From CAILZL01 sp049840395 (GTDB lineage: Bacteria; Pseudomonadota; Gammaproteobacteria; Steroidobacterales; Steroidobacteraceae), in the NCBI GenBank assembly GCA_049840395.1, contig JASGLD010000002.1, positions 124,001 to 188,000 on the forward strand: DNA of 64,000 nt, written 5' to 3'. The notes under the pieces were generated by a model. The model was given only the letters and a program-made list of their open reading frames with translations, was not told the origin of the DNA and did not search any database. Position 1 is the stretch's first letter; each line of letters starts with the position of its first letter. Below are positions 7,765 through 17,046 of this stretch, piece by piece. Position numbers and translations under genes: made by a program.

Positions 7765-9735
7765 ATGATATTTCTTAAATACCGCTGGCCGCTGGTTTGT
7801 ACTTTGATGTTGGGAGCCTGTGCCGCACCAGTCGCTCCCGGCGATCGCGTTGCCGGCGTGAACGACACCGCCTCCGATCCTTGCCGCTATGAAGCGGAGA
7901 CGGCGATTGTGCCAACACAGGGTGCACGCGATGCAAATGCACCAGAGATCAGCACTGGGTTTAGTACCAAGCCGTTGGTGCAGGCACGTCGCTACCTGGC
8001 GGTTACCGCCAACCCGCTGGCGACTCAGACAGCGTGTCGGATATTGCGCGATGGCGGCACGGCCATCGATGCGGCCATTGCCACGCAAATGGTGTTGAAC
8101 CTCACCGAGCCGCAATCTTCGGGCATCGGTGGCGGCGCATTGTTGCTGTACTTCGATGCTGCGACTCGACAAGTGCAGGCTTATGACGGTCGCGAGACGG
8201 CGCCGGCGGCTGCGTGGCCGGATTATCTTCGTTACGAAAATCGCAATGAAGCCAAGCCGGTGCTGCCGAATGCGCGCGAAAGCGGGCGTTCGGTGGGCGT
8301 GCCCGGTGTGGTGCGTATGCTTGAACAAGCGCATCGCGAGCATGGGCGCGTTGCATGGAAGCAGTTGTTCTCACCCGCGATACAGCTTGCCACGCAGGGC
8401 TTTCAAATCAGTCCGCGCATGGCGGCTTCCATTGCTGACTCGCAGCGACAATTGCAACGCGACCCCGAGGCGCGTGCTTATTTTCTGGACGCGGAGGGCA
8501 ATGCCAAGGTGGCAGGTACGCTGCTGCGTAATCCGGCCTTGGCGGATACGCTGAGTCGCATTGCCGCCAAGGGCAGCAGCGCTTTCTATGAAGGCGAGAT
8601 TGCTCAGGCGATTGTCGATAAGGTCAAACATCCAGCGGTGTTGGCTGATAACCCGCGGTACGCGCAAGTCACTCCCGGTCTGATGACGGCAGAGGATCTG
8701 GCCGGCTATCGCGCCAAGCGGCGTGAAGCGCTGTGCAGCGACTATCGCGTGTGGGTGATCTGTGGTTTTCCGCCGCCATCCTCAGGTGGTCTTGCCGTTG
8801 CACAGACATTGAGCATCCTTGAGCGCTTCGATCTGGCGGCATTGAAGCCCAAGCAGCCCACCCTCCACGGTGGCGTGCCGAGCGCGCAGGCTGTGCATTT
8901 GATTGCCGATGCAGAACGACTCGCATACGCAGATCGCGATCGTTATGTGGCCGACCCAGACTTCGTGCCACTGCCCGGTGGCTCCGCCAATCGTTTGCTT
9001 GATAAAGCCTATCTGCGGCAACGCGCTGCGCTGATCAATCCGCAACGCAGTATGGGCAAGGCTCAAGCTGGTGACTTTGGTGTGGCAGGTGGCAGCGATG
9101 CGCGACCTGGCTTGCCGGAGACCACTCACTTCTCGATTGTCGATCGCTACGGCAATGCCGTGGCGATGACCACCACCGTCGAAGGTGGCTTTGGATCATT
9201 CACCCAGGTCAAAGGATTTTTGTTGAACAATCAGCTCACCGATTTCTCAGCGGTGCCGGCGGATGCGAATGGCGTCATCGCCAATCGTGTTGAGGGCGGT
9301 AAGCGACCACGTAGCTCCATGGCGCCAACATTGGTATTCAAGCGCAAACCCGATGGCAGTCGTGGCGAATTGGCAATGGTGGTGGGTTCACCTGGCGGCG
9401 GCACTATCATTCAATTCGTTGTGAAAGCATTGGTGGGTGCATTGGATTGGAATCTGGATGCGCAGCAAGCGGTGTCGTTACCGCAGTTCGGCGCGGCTAA
9501 TGGACCGGTTACTTCACTTGAGAGTGGACATCCCGATGTGGATGGAGCTGCGGGACAACAACTGCAAGCGCAGTTGGAAGCGATGGGGCATCGAGTCAAT
9601 CGTAGCCCGGTGAGCAGTGGCTTAAGCGCTATTCTTAGCGTCCCGGACGCTAAGGGTGGTGTCCTGCTGTTCGGCGGTGCCGATCCGCGTCGGGAAAATC
9701 TAGCGTTGGGTGGTACGCCAGACACGCTTCAATGA
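7765..9735 (+). CDS. ggt: Gamma-glutamyltransferase, lipoprotein form
   Basis: 656 residues, an autoprocessing N-terminal-nucleophile hydrolase that transfers or hydrolyses the gamma-glutamyl group of glutathione and related compounds. The N-terminus has a lipoprotein signal (TLMLGACAAP, Cys near residue 19), so it is probably anchored in the periplasm or outer membrane. The large-subunit part carries the GGTAIDAAIATQMVLNLTEPQSSGIGGG block. The small subunit begins at Thr453 in PETTHFSIVD, the catalytic Thr exposed by self-cleavage. SPGGGTIIQF is also in place. Length is near normal for the family. It stands alone on the plus strand, back to back with a TonB receptor across a shared terminator. 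Confidence 0.92.
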   Translation: MIFLKYRWPLVCTLMLGACAAPVAPGDRVAGVNDTASDPCRYEAETAIVPTQGARDANAPEISTGFSTKPLVQARRYLAVTANPLATQTACRILRDGGTAIDAAIATQMVLNLTEPQSSGIGGGALLLYFDAATRQVQAYDGRETAPAAAWPDYLRYENRNEAKPVLPNARESGRSVGVPGVVRMLEQAHREHGRVAWKQLFSPAIQLATQGFQISPRMAASIADSQRQLQRDPEARAYFLDAEGNAKVAGTLLRNPALADTLSRIAAKGSSAFYEGEIAQAIVDKVKHPAVLADNPRYAQVTPGLMTAEDLAGYRAKRREALCSDYRVWVICGFPPPSSGGLAVAQTLSILERFDLAALKPKQPTLHGGVPSAQAVHLIADAERLAYADRDRYVADPDFVPLPGGSANRLLDKAYLRQRAALINPQRSMGKAQAGDFGVAGGSDARPGLPETTHFSIVDRYGNAVAMTTTVEGGFGSFTQVKGFLLNNQLTDFSAVPADANGVIANRVEGGKRPRSSMAPTLVFKRKPDGSRGELAMVVGSPGGGTIIQFVVKALVGALDWNLDAQQAVSLPQFGAANGPVTSLESGHPDVDGAAGQQLQAQLEAMGHRVNRSPVSSGLSAILSVPDAKGGVLLFGGADPRRENLALGGTPDTLQ

Positions 9736-9756
9736 AGGCTGCCCGTGTGGCATGAC

Positions 9757-9788
9757 AACGAATGCCTTGTGTAACCAAGGCATTCGTT
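9757..9788. terminator. Bidirectional intrinsic terminator
   Basis: A perfect 13-bp stem (AACGAATGCCTTG with CAAGGCATTCGTT, loop TGTAAC) sits between two convergent genes. The A/T ends of the stem give short T-runs on both strands, so it can terminate both the transferase and the receptor transcripts. Confidence 0.75.
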
Positions 9789-9818
9789 TACTTGATCGCT
9801 CAGATTGAGCCGTGAGCA

Positions 9819-12332
9819 CTAAAAATTGGCATTGAAGGTCACGCCGAATGTTCTCGGTGCATCGAGACTGACATAGTTAGGCGTGTTGGCGCCTTCACCG
9901 CCGATGTTCAACTGAATCGCTTCATCCTTGATGTTTTTGACATACGCAGTAGCAGAGAATCTGCTGTCCGACGCACGCCAGCTGAGAAAGGCATTCCACA
10001 GTTGATAATCGTCCTGGCGCAGGATGGAGCCATCGGCCAGCGCGGCCTGCGGATTGACGGTGATGCCACTGGGCGCAGGACTGTTTCCCTGGCCCCAGTA
10101 CTTCGATTTGTGGAAGACATTCACGCTGGGCGACAGCGTGCTGCCGCCGGGCAGCGTGAAGCGATGCTCATAGGTCAGGTTGGCGCTGATCTTCGGTGCA
10201 TTCTGCAGCGTGACGCCTTTGTATGCGGCGATGTATTCGTTGTACTGCGTCAATATCTGCTGTGCTGCGGTGGTGTTGATTACGCCACCCTGCGATACCG
10301 CTGCGTTGGTGATATCGGTTACCGAATAGGTCGGTGCAGCGGGTGCGGTGCCAAAAGTCGCCTCCAGCCATTCGAAGGTTAGATCAATACGATCCGCCGC
10401 AGTGGGCAAGTAATTGACTTCGATGTCAACGCCGCGCGATTCCTGCTTGGGTACGGTGACGGTCGCGCCTACCGGCGTGATGCAGGCGTAGTTCGCCGGT
10501 ACATACAGCGTGCCGGTGAAGCCCGCGGGTGTCGTACAGCTACCCACCACGACGTTATAAGTGAAGGGACGATCTTTATACTTTAATAAGAAGGCTTCCA
10601 CATTGAACTGCAGGGTGTTATCGAGGAAGCGATTCTTGATGCCGGCGGTAAATTGCGTGGAGGTATTTTTACTGCTGGCTGCGCCGGTCATGGCATTGAC
10701 TACGCCAGGTTGGTAACCGCTGGCGAGCGTTGCATAGACCATGGACTTGGGCAGCAAATCATATTCGATGCCGGCGCGGAAACTGGTCGCGGTCCAACTT
10801 GCTTCCGGGAAACGCGTGTACACATAGGGCGTGGTCGGGCCTGTGACCGTACCTGCCGCCTGAGCCAGGGTCGTTTCAATGACTTTCTTGTCACGGCTAT
10901 AGCGTAAGCCGCCGATCACGCGCAATTCATCTGTGATGGAAAAGTTAGCGTTGCCATAGACTGAAGTGGTAACGGTGGAACTTTCGTTATCGCGAGTCCA
11001 CATGTAGCAATTGCTCATGCCGGTCACTGCCGCCGCGCAGGCTGCGGTAGAGGCGTACATGCCATCGTTCGGATACAGGATGGTAGTGAACGGACCTGAG
11101 TAAAAGGTGTTGTAGTAATAGGCGCCCGCCAACCATTGCAGCTTGCCTTCCTCGCTCGACGCGAGGCGTACATCGATCTGCTTGGTGATTTGAGTACGGT
11201 CTTGCGCCATGAAGTTGGTGCCGGTACCGCGGGGCGCCTGGGTGGAGACGAAGCGGGCATGTTCGTAGGAGGGCAGTACCGTGACGGTGCCGATACCCGT
11301 GTTCCAGTTGATGTCAGCGCTATAACTGGTGATCTTGGTGACGTTCGAAGGATTGTTGGGCCAGACATCCTTGGGGTAGCCATCGTTCCAGGGATTGGCG
11401 CGATCGCGGAATGAGGGGCCTGGCGCCAGACCGAATAAGGCGGGATAGCCAAGTATCGCGGTATAGCAGGTAGGTTGGCCTGCGCCACCGCAGGTGCCGC
11501 TGCCGCTTTGCCGCGCAGGATTGTAAGCCTCCCAGGTGCCGCTCGCGGTCAGTGTGCCTTGCGTAACGCCATTGCCGCCGATGTCCTGATGCGAAATCGT
11601 ACCGACGATGTCCAGATCATCCGAAGCCTGCCAGCGATATTTCAAGCGTGCGTTTTTAAGATCGGAATCACCTGCGCCGCTGCTGATGTAACCATCACGC
11701 TTGTTGCTTGAGTAAGCTACTCGAAGCGCCTGGTTACTCGTTAAAGGAACATTGAGCACGCCTTCCATGTTGAGCAGATTGTAATTGCCCACTTCAATCC
11801 CACCACTGGCTTGATACTCGAACACCGGCTTGTTGGACACCAGGCTGACTGCACCTGCCAGCGCATTGGCGCCCAATGTGGTGGACTGCGTTCCGCGCAT
11901 CACTTCCACTTGACCGACATCCAGTGTGCCGCCGCGAACCGTCTCGGTTCTGCTTTGATAAATTCCATCGATCAGCACGGCCACGGTGGTGCCTGAGTTC
12001 TGTCCGGGGCCGCCTGGACCGGCGCCGGTTTCGACGCCGCGCATGGAGAAGGATTGTCCCACCTGGCTATCCTGTGCCTGCACGCCGACGACGCCATTCA
12101 TGATTTCATCGATGCGCTTCTTGCCTTGTTTCTTCAAATCTTCGCCACTGTAGACCTGTATTGAAATGGCGGTTTTTTGCAAATCGACTTCGCGTTTTTC
12201 CGCGGTGACGATGATTTCTTCAAGAGCGGTCGATTCGCCGCTGTCGGTCTGAGCCGATGCAACTGTGTATGGGTTGATGAATATTGCACAGCTCATCGCG
12301 CCGAGCACCAGGCTCTGCTTGCCTTTGTTCAT
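9819..12332 (-). CDS. TonB-dependent outer-membrane receptor
   Basis: 837 residues. Signal peptide ends near VASA|QTD; a TonB-box-like segment EEIIVTAEKRE follows, then the plug domain (about 45-160, with FSMRGVETG, VAVLIDGIY, VEVMRGTQSTTLGANALAGAV) and a 22-strand barrel to a C-terminal Phe (TFGVTFNANF), the usual outer-membrane signature. An AAGGGGAG ribosome site precedes the ATG. Such receptors import large or scarce substrates using TonB energy. The substrate is not evident; neighbouring LysR and catabolic genes suggest uptake of an organic compound rather than iron (inference). Confidence 0.92.
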   Translation of the reverse strand: MNKGKQSLVLGAMSCAIFINPYTVASAQTDSGESTALEEIIVTAEKREVDLQKTAISIQVYSGEDLKKQGKKRIDEIMNGVVGVQAQDSQVGQSFSMRGVETGAGPGGPGQNSGTTVAVLIDGIYQSRTETVRGGTLDVGQVEVMRGTQSTTLGANALAGAVSLVSNKPVFEYQASGGIEVGNYNLLNMEGVLNVPLTSNQALRVAYSSNKRDGYISSGAGDSDLKNARLKYRWQASDDLDIVGTISHQDIGGNGVTQGTLTASGTWEAYNPARQSGSGTCGGAGQPTCYTAILGYPALFGLAPGPSFRDRANPWNDGYPKDVWPNNPSNVTKITSYSADINWNTGIGTVTVLPSYEHARFVSTQAPRGTGTNFMAQDRTQITKQIDVRLASSEEGKLQWLAGAYYYNTFYSGPFTTILYPNDGMYASTAACAAAVTGMSNCYMWTRDNESSTVTTSVYGNANFSITDELRVIGGLRYSRDKKVIETTLAQAAGTVTGPTTPYVYTRFPEASWTATSFRAGIEYDLLPKSMVYATLASGYQPGVVNAMTGAASSKNTSTQFTAGIKNRFLDNTLQFNVEAFLLKYKDRPFTYNVVVGSCTTPAGFTGTLYVPANYACITPVGATVTVPKQESRGVDIEVNYLPTAADRIDLTFEWLEATFGTAPAAPTYSVTDITNAAVSQGGVINTTAAQQILTQYNEYIAAYKGVTLQNAPKISANLTYEHRFTLPGGSTLSPSVNVFHKSKYWGQGNSPAPSGITVNPQAALADGSILRQDDYQLWNAFLSWRASDSRFSATAYVKNIKDEAIQLNIGGEGANTPNYVSLDAPRTFGVTFNANF

Positions 12333-12716
12333 TGAAAACTCCCCTTATGTGGTTTCTATTTGCCAGATTTGAAATTTTGATTCTTGGATGGTCGATATGC
12401 GGCTTGTCTAATTTATTCACCTCGCAACTGGCAAAGCGCATTGTTGCCAATACGAAACATGCGATGAGCGGCTTACCTGGGTTAGTACCATACCAGCAGG
12501 GTTGGGTATGACATGTATCGGTTCTATGGATAGCTCATATCAACGTGATTTATCGGTTGAGTTATCCGTGTTTGGCGAGCGGTGTTATTCGATGATGAGA
12601 TAGGAGTTTGTCTGTGCAGACTTGATGCCGTTATTTATTGGATGAGGGCATGCCGCTGTCTTGGTGAGCAGCGAGTTGACTACCGATGCGAGGTAAGAGT
12701 CCGAGACAAATTGTTG
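12333..12716. other. Upstream region of the TonB receptor
   Basis: About 380 bases containing the receptor leader and presumably its promoter, and the downstream flank of the LysR gene. I see no gene, no clear terminator and no strong palindrome. Any LysR-binding site is not recognisable by eye. Confidence 0.5.
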
Positions 12717-13664
12717 TTATGAATTGGCCTTGTCAGGCACTTGATCGCTCCATAGTTCTTCGGCGACTGTTCGCAACAGATTGCGCAGCCAGACGATGCC
12801 GGCATCTTGATCGAGATGTTTATTCCACTGCAGCGAAATGTTTAACGCCGGAATCTCCAATGGGGGCGTTAGCAATCGCAGTGGCAGCAGTTGCGCATAG
12901 CGACGCGCCAGACTTTCATGAGTGGTCGCGATTCGGTTGGTCCCGACAACAAAATGTGGAACCGCATAAAAATCGGCCACCGCGACTTCAATGCGGCGCG
13001 CTTTACCATGTGTTTTCAGCAAACTCTGATCAATGAAATGCAAGGTTCTGCCTGCCTGATGGCCTGCTGGAGCAACCACATGTCCCAGTTCAAGATATTC
13101 ATCTAGGGTGATGGCATCGCCCACCAGAGCGTTCTCGCGCCATACCATGCAGGTTGAGGCGGCAGCCATCAGCAACTCATGCGGATGTTCCAGGGAAACC
13201 AGATCTTGAGGAATGATCACTATGTCGATGTCGCCTTTCTCTACCAGCTCGGTGCGTGTGAATTCCGGCGGCGATATTTCAAAGGTTATGTTTGGCGCGA
13301 GCGCGGCGCAGCGCCGGATGACTTCAGCCATCAACACCACCGAGAGGTAGCTGGCCGCCACCAGGCGGAAATTGCGATGCTGGGTTTGTGGATTGAATTC
13401 GGGAGACGGATCGAGCGCCATTTCTACGTCTATAAGCAGATTGCTTACCGAGTGAGAAAGACGTTTGCCGAGTGGGGTGGGCAGTAAGTTTCGTCCGACC
13501 TGCATCAGCAATTCATCGTCGAAGTACTCGCGCAGACGCGCCAGGGACGAGCTGACGGCCGGTTGGCTCAAATTGACGCGCTGCGCCGCGCGCGTGACAT
13601 TCCGTTCTTTTAGCAGGGCATCCAGCACCACCAGCATATTGAGATCGAATTTCTTGAGGCGCAT
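12717..13664 (-). CDS. LysR-family transcriptional regulator
   Basis: 315 residues. The winged helix-turn-helix occupies about residues 5-65 (RAAQRVNLSQPAVSSSLARLREYFDDELL), followed by the periplasmic-binding-protein-like effector domain (about 90-300) with FEISPPEFTRTELVEKGDIDIVI, a typical LysR internal block (NodD-like subgroup). It lies upstream of and in the same direction as the TonB receptor gene, which it could control; the ligand is unknown. The gap to the receptor is about 380 bases, so they need not share a transcript. Confidence 0.92.
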   Translation of the reverse strand: MRLKKFDLNMLVVLDALLKERNVTRAAQRVNLSQPAVSSSLARLREYFDDELLMQVGRNLLPTPLGKRLSHSVSNLLIDVEMALDPSPEFNPQTQHRNFRLVAASYLSVVLMAEVIRRCAALAPNITFEISPPEFTRTELVEKGDIDIVIIPQDLVSLEHPHELLMAAASTCMVWRENALVGDAITLDEYLELGHVVAPAGHQAGRTLHFIDQSLLKTHGKARRIEVAVADFYAVPHFVVGTNRIATTHESLARRYAQLLPLRLLTPPLEIPALNISLQWNKHLDQDAGIVWLRNLLRTVAEELWSDQVPDKANS

Positions 13665-13881
13665 GCAAACAACCGCATTCGAACGATGAATGCATCGTAT
13701 GCACCGAAGTTATGGCTGTAAAGTTGAGGCTGGTGAAGGATTTGCAAAGATATAAACAGCGCGATTAAGCGCAGTCGCTCACCACGTTAAAGTATTTTCT
13801 GTGAGCGGAAACGGCGGTGATGAGATGAGTTAATTGCGCGGAGTGATGAATAGAGGGGCAGAGGAGTGCAAAAGCGTGCGC

Positions 13882-14802
13882 TTAGAGTTCTCGAATCACC
13901 CTAAACCCGGCATTGCCATGCCAGTCCGCATTCGGCAAGGCGCTGCGTTGCACCGCGCTCACTCGAAACCATGAGGCGCTGCGGCGCACATGCTGCGCGC
14001 AGTTGCCCTGTAAGTAAGCGGAACCGTCGAGTGGTAAATTATCCGTGTCATTGTGCTGGCAGTCGGCAGTCCACTCCCAGGCATTGCCGATCATGTCGTA
14101 CAGTCCGAAGGCATTCGGCTGGTAGCTGCCAATGGGGGCGGTGAAGGGGTGGCCGTCATCGCAGGTGCCGACATCGTTGAAGGTTGGATATAAACGCTTT
14201 AACGATTGATCTGCGCCATTGGCGTAACTGCAGGCCTGAGTAATGTCGTCGCCCCAGTAGAAAGTAGTTCGGGTGCCGGCACGCGTGGCGTAATCGAACT
14301 CGGCTTCGGTGGGCAGGCGATAGCGATGGCCGGTTTTATTGCTCAGCCACTGCGTGTAAGCAACCGCATCGTCCCAGCTGATGCACACGGCAGGACTGTT
14401 ATCAGTTTGCGCATACCCTGGATTCTCGAAGCTTGCGCCATCGACCCAGCCGAACTGGCTTTCGCCTTTGTCGTTCACGCCCTGAAAGATAAAACACTTG
14501 CCGGGTATGGCGCGCTGCGTTGCACTGACGAAGCGGCGATACTCGGCCAGGGTGGTTTCATACTGGCTGAGCAAAAATGCCTTTGAAAAATGAATATTTC
14601 GCTCGCTGCCGTTGCTAACGATGCGCAAATCACCGGCAGGAATTTCACGCAGGCCGGGGCAATCGGCGCAGTCGCGAATCAAGCCGGCCTTCGCATCAGT
14701 CTTTACATCTGATGCATTGAGGCTATGGCAGGCATTGAGCAACAGGCTGGCCAACAGCACCAGCCCAATGGACAAGCATCGCTGCGATAGGAAACGCATC
14801 AA
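13882..14802 (-). CDS. FGE/sulfatase-modifying-factor fold lipoprotein lacking catalytic cysteines
   Basis: 306 residues. Lipoprotein signal LLASLLLNACHS (Cys near residue 25), then an FGE-sulfatase domain from about 50 to the end: FLLSQYETTLAEYRRFV, SPAVCISWDDAVAYTQWL, YRLPTEAEFDYATRAG, NAFGLYDMIGNAWEWTADC and the closing NAGFRVIREL. The segment that holds the two active-site Cys in true formylglycine-generating enzymes reads SASWFRVSAVQRSAL here, with no Cys. It is therefore unlikely to make formylglycine and may be a binding or structural relative. It follows the IclR gene by 12 bases, so the two are probably co-transcribed. Confidence 0.87.
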   Translation of the reverse strand: MMRFLSQRCLSIGLVLLASLLLNACHSLNASDVKTDAKAGLIRDCADCPGLREIPAGDLRIVSNGSERNIHFSKAFLLSQYETTLAEYRRFVSATQRAIPGKCFIFQGVNDKGESQFGWVDGASFENPGYAQTDNSPAVCISWDDAVAYTQWLSNKTGHRYRLPTEAEFDYATRAGTRTTFYWGDDITQACSYANGADQSLKRLYPTFNDVGTCDDGHPFTAPIGSYQPNAFGLYDMIGNAWEWTADCQHNDTDNLPLDGSAYLQGNCAQHVRRSASWFRVSAVQRSALPNADWHGNAGFRVIREL

Positions 14803-14814
14803 CGCTTACTCGGC

Positions 14815-15606
14815 TTACTTGCTGCTGAAACGCGATACCAACAAATCGCGCAGTTCCAGCAGGCGTTCTGCTGCCTTGGGTCTCAGCTCCTGGAAGCGCG
14901 AACTGGAGATGGGCATGGACAGGGCCAGGCGATTACCCAATGCGTCACGGAAGCCAACGCCTACGGCACATACACCCAGCGTGTGTTCTTGCAGGTCGTA
15001 GGAAAGTCCGGTGCGCCGCGCTTCATGCAGATCGTTTAACAAGGCGCTGAGCGTAGTACGTGTGTGTTCGGTGCGAGCCGGATAACTGCGGCCGATCTTC
15101 TGTTCCACTTCGGCATCGCTCAATTGCGCCAGCATGGACTTGCCGTTGGCAGTGCAGTGCAGCGGGAATTTTTCAGCGATGGCGGAGATGGCATACAGGC
15201 GATGCGAACCGATGGATTGATCGATGAAGATGGCGTGATCGCGGCCCATCACCGACAGATCCACGGTTTCGCCCAACTCGCGTGCGATCTCGATCATGTA
15301 AGGCTTGGCGATGGCACTGGCCGACGTTTCTACTGAAGCAGATAGACGCAATAACGCGGGGCCCAGTTTCACGCGGCCATTCGGTGACGCAGCGATCAAT
15401 AGATTCTCTGCTTCCAATGCACCGACGATGCGTTGAATGGTGGAGCGCGGCAATTTCAAACGCTGCGCAATGGCGCCCAGGCTCAAACCATCGGACTCAT
15501 GTTCCAGTGTGCGCAACACCGATACGGCGCGAGCGATCACTTGAATCTTGGCTTTCTTGTTCTTGGTGGTGGTCGTTGCGGGGGCTGTTTCTGTTTCTTT
15601 ATTCAT
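14815..15606 (-). CDS. IclR-family transcriptional regulator
   Basis: 263 residues. A Lys/Thr-rich N-terminal tail, then a winged HTH (about 20-85; LGAIAQRLKLPRSTIQRIVGAL) and the IclR effector domain (about 95-255) with IDQSIGSHRLYAISAIAEKFPLHCTANGKSMLAQ and GVCAVGVGFRD, which match the family. It is divergent from the cyclase-led catabolic series across about 200 bases and is the natural candidate for controlling it, a common arrangement for IclR proteins. The effector is unknown. Confidence 0.93.
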   Translation of the reverse strand: MNKETETAPATTTTKNKKAKIQVIARAVSVLRTLEHESDGLSLGAIAQRLKLPRSTIQRIVGALEAENLLIAASPNGRVKLGPALLRLSASVETSASAIAKPYMIEIARELGETVDLSVMGRDHAIFIDQSIGSHRLYAISAIAEKFPLHCTANGKSMLAQLSDAEVEQKIGRSYPARTEHTRTTLSALLNDLHEARRTGLSYDLQEHTLGVCAVGVGFRDALGNRLALSMPISSSRFQELRPKAAERLLELRDLLVSRFSSK

Positions 15607-15815
15607 GATGTATCTCGAACCTCGGAGCCTGGCCTGATTGACGCGTGCCTATGGTCGGTACGGCGTGGATCGCATGATGGTACTTATCTAATGGAATCAA
15701 AGGGACGAAAGGGTGGCGCTTTGTACCCGACTGCGACAGAATAAACCATACAACGGGCCACTGGGCTCGCAATGTAATACATATCTCGGTCCAGTAGAAG
15801 ATGGGGAGGCAGCCA

Positions 15816-16655
15816 ATGCCAACAACGATTCGCGGAATAACCTACGAAACCAATACCGAAAACAGCACGGGATTGGAGTTTTACGATCTGAGCCACCCTT
15901 GGGGTCTGGGGCAACCCTGCTGGCCGTACTTCGAAGATGTGAAGATTGAGCGTCTGCACAACATGGCCAAGTCGGGTGTGCTGACTCAGCGCATCACCAC
16001 TGTCATGCATTCCGGTACACATATCGATGCGCCGGCCCACGTGGTGGAAGGCACGCCATTTATGGATGAAGTGCCGCTGCCGTATTTCTTCGGCACGGGT
16101 GTGGTGGTGTCCATCCCCAAGAAGAAGTGGGAAGTGATCACCGCTGCCGATCTGGAAGCTGCATCGCCAAAGATTCAAGAGGGCGATATCGTCATCGTGA
16201 ATACCGGCTGGCATAAATATTACGACGACAGCCGTCAGTACTATGCCTATTCACCCGGCTTCTATAAGGAAGCAGGTGAGTGGTTCGCCAAGAAGAAGGT
16301 CAAAATGATCGGCACCGATACCCAGGCGCTGGATCATCCGTTGGGCACCGCCATCGGTCCGCACGGTCCGGGTTGGCCGAATGGTCTGTTGCCGCAGGTG
16401 AACATGGAGTATGAAAAACTCACCGGTCGCAAAGTGATCGAAGACTTCCCCGAGTGGGAGCCTTGCCATCAAGCCGTGTTGAAGCATGGCATCTGCGGCA
16501 TTGAGAACATCGGCGGTGAAATCGACAAGGTCACCGGTAAGCGTTGCACCTTTGCTGCCTTTCCATGGCGTTGGACCAAGGGCGATGGTTGCATTGTGCG
16601 CCTGGTGGCCATTGTCGATCCGAAAGGCACCTATCGCATCGAACGAGGTGTGTGA
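15816..16655 (+). CDS. Cyclase-family metal-dependent hydrolase
   Basis: 279 residues from the ATG served by GGGGAGG six bases upstream (an ATG 15 bases earlier overlaps that site and is less likely). It belongs to the cyclase/kynurenine-formamidase fold (PF04199): the metal motif HSGTHIDAPAHVVEG is intact, and QALDHPLGTAIGPHG follows. Relatives hydrolyse amides or lactones such as N-formylkynurenine or isatin. No other tryptophan-pathway gene is nearby, so the substrate is open. First gene of the series divergent from IclR; its stop overlaps the cupin start by one base. Confidence 0.9.
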   Translation: MPTTIRGITYETNTENSTGLEFYDLSHPWGLGQPCWPYFEDVKIERLHNMAKSGVLTQRITTVMHSGTHIDAPAHVVEGTPFMDEVPLPYFFGTGVVVSIPKKKWEVITAADLEAASPKIQEGDIVIVNTGWHKYYDDSRQYYAYSPGFYKEAGEWFAKKKVKMIGTDTQALDHPLGTAIGPHGPGWPNGLLPQVNMEYEKLTGRKVIEDFPEWEPCHQAVLKHGICGIENIGGEIDKVTGKRCTFAAFPWRWTKGDGCIVRLVAIVDPKGTYRIERGV

Positions 16656-16999
16656 TGTTGGTGAAACGATTCAAGGATGCGCAGCCGTACCAGGCGCCGA
16701 ATCATTTCGACATGCGAGCCCTGCGTTTGCAGGGCTTCGAAGCCGGCGGCCCCATTAATTTCTGGGTGGGGCTGTCGCACTTCTTGCCAGGTGGTGGTGC
16801 CGGTCCTGACTCATCACCCTTAGAAAAAGTCTATGTGGTGTTGAGCGGTGAAGTGACTGTGCGCGCAGAAGGTGAAGAAGTGGTGCTGGGTCCGCAGGAC
16901 TCGGTATGCATCGGCGCGAATATCGAACGTGCTGTGGTGAATAACGGTAATGATGTGGCCACCATGTTGGTGGTCATGCCCTATCCGGATAAAAAATAG
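16655..16999 (+). CDS. Small cupin-domain protein
   Basis: 114 residues, a single-domain cupin. Cupin motif 1 is represented by HFLPGGGAGPDSSPLEKVYVVLSGEVTV and motif 2 by LGPQDSVCIGANIERAVVNNG. The usual metal-binding His residues of both motifs are largely missing (only the Glu before KVYVV fits), so it may bind a ligand without metal. The start ATG is formed inside TGATG with the stop of the cyclase gene, showing tight translational coupling, so it probably acts on the same pathway. Confidence 0.82.
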   Translation: MLVKRFKDAQPYQAPNHFDMRALRLQGFEAGGPINFWVGLSHFLPGGGAGPDSSPLEKVYVVLSGEVTVRAEGEEVVLGPQDSVCIGANIERAVVNNGNDVATMLVVMPYPDKK

Positions 17000-17046
17000 T
17001 TCGAAAAACAGCAAGCGGCTCACCTGGACCGCATGGGGAAGATAAC

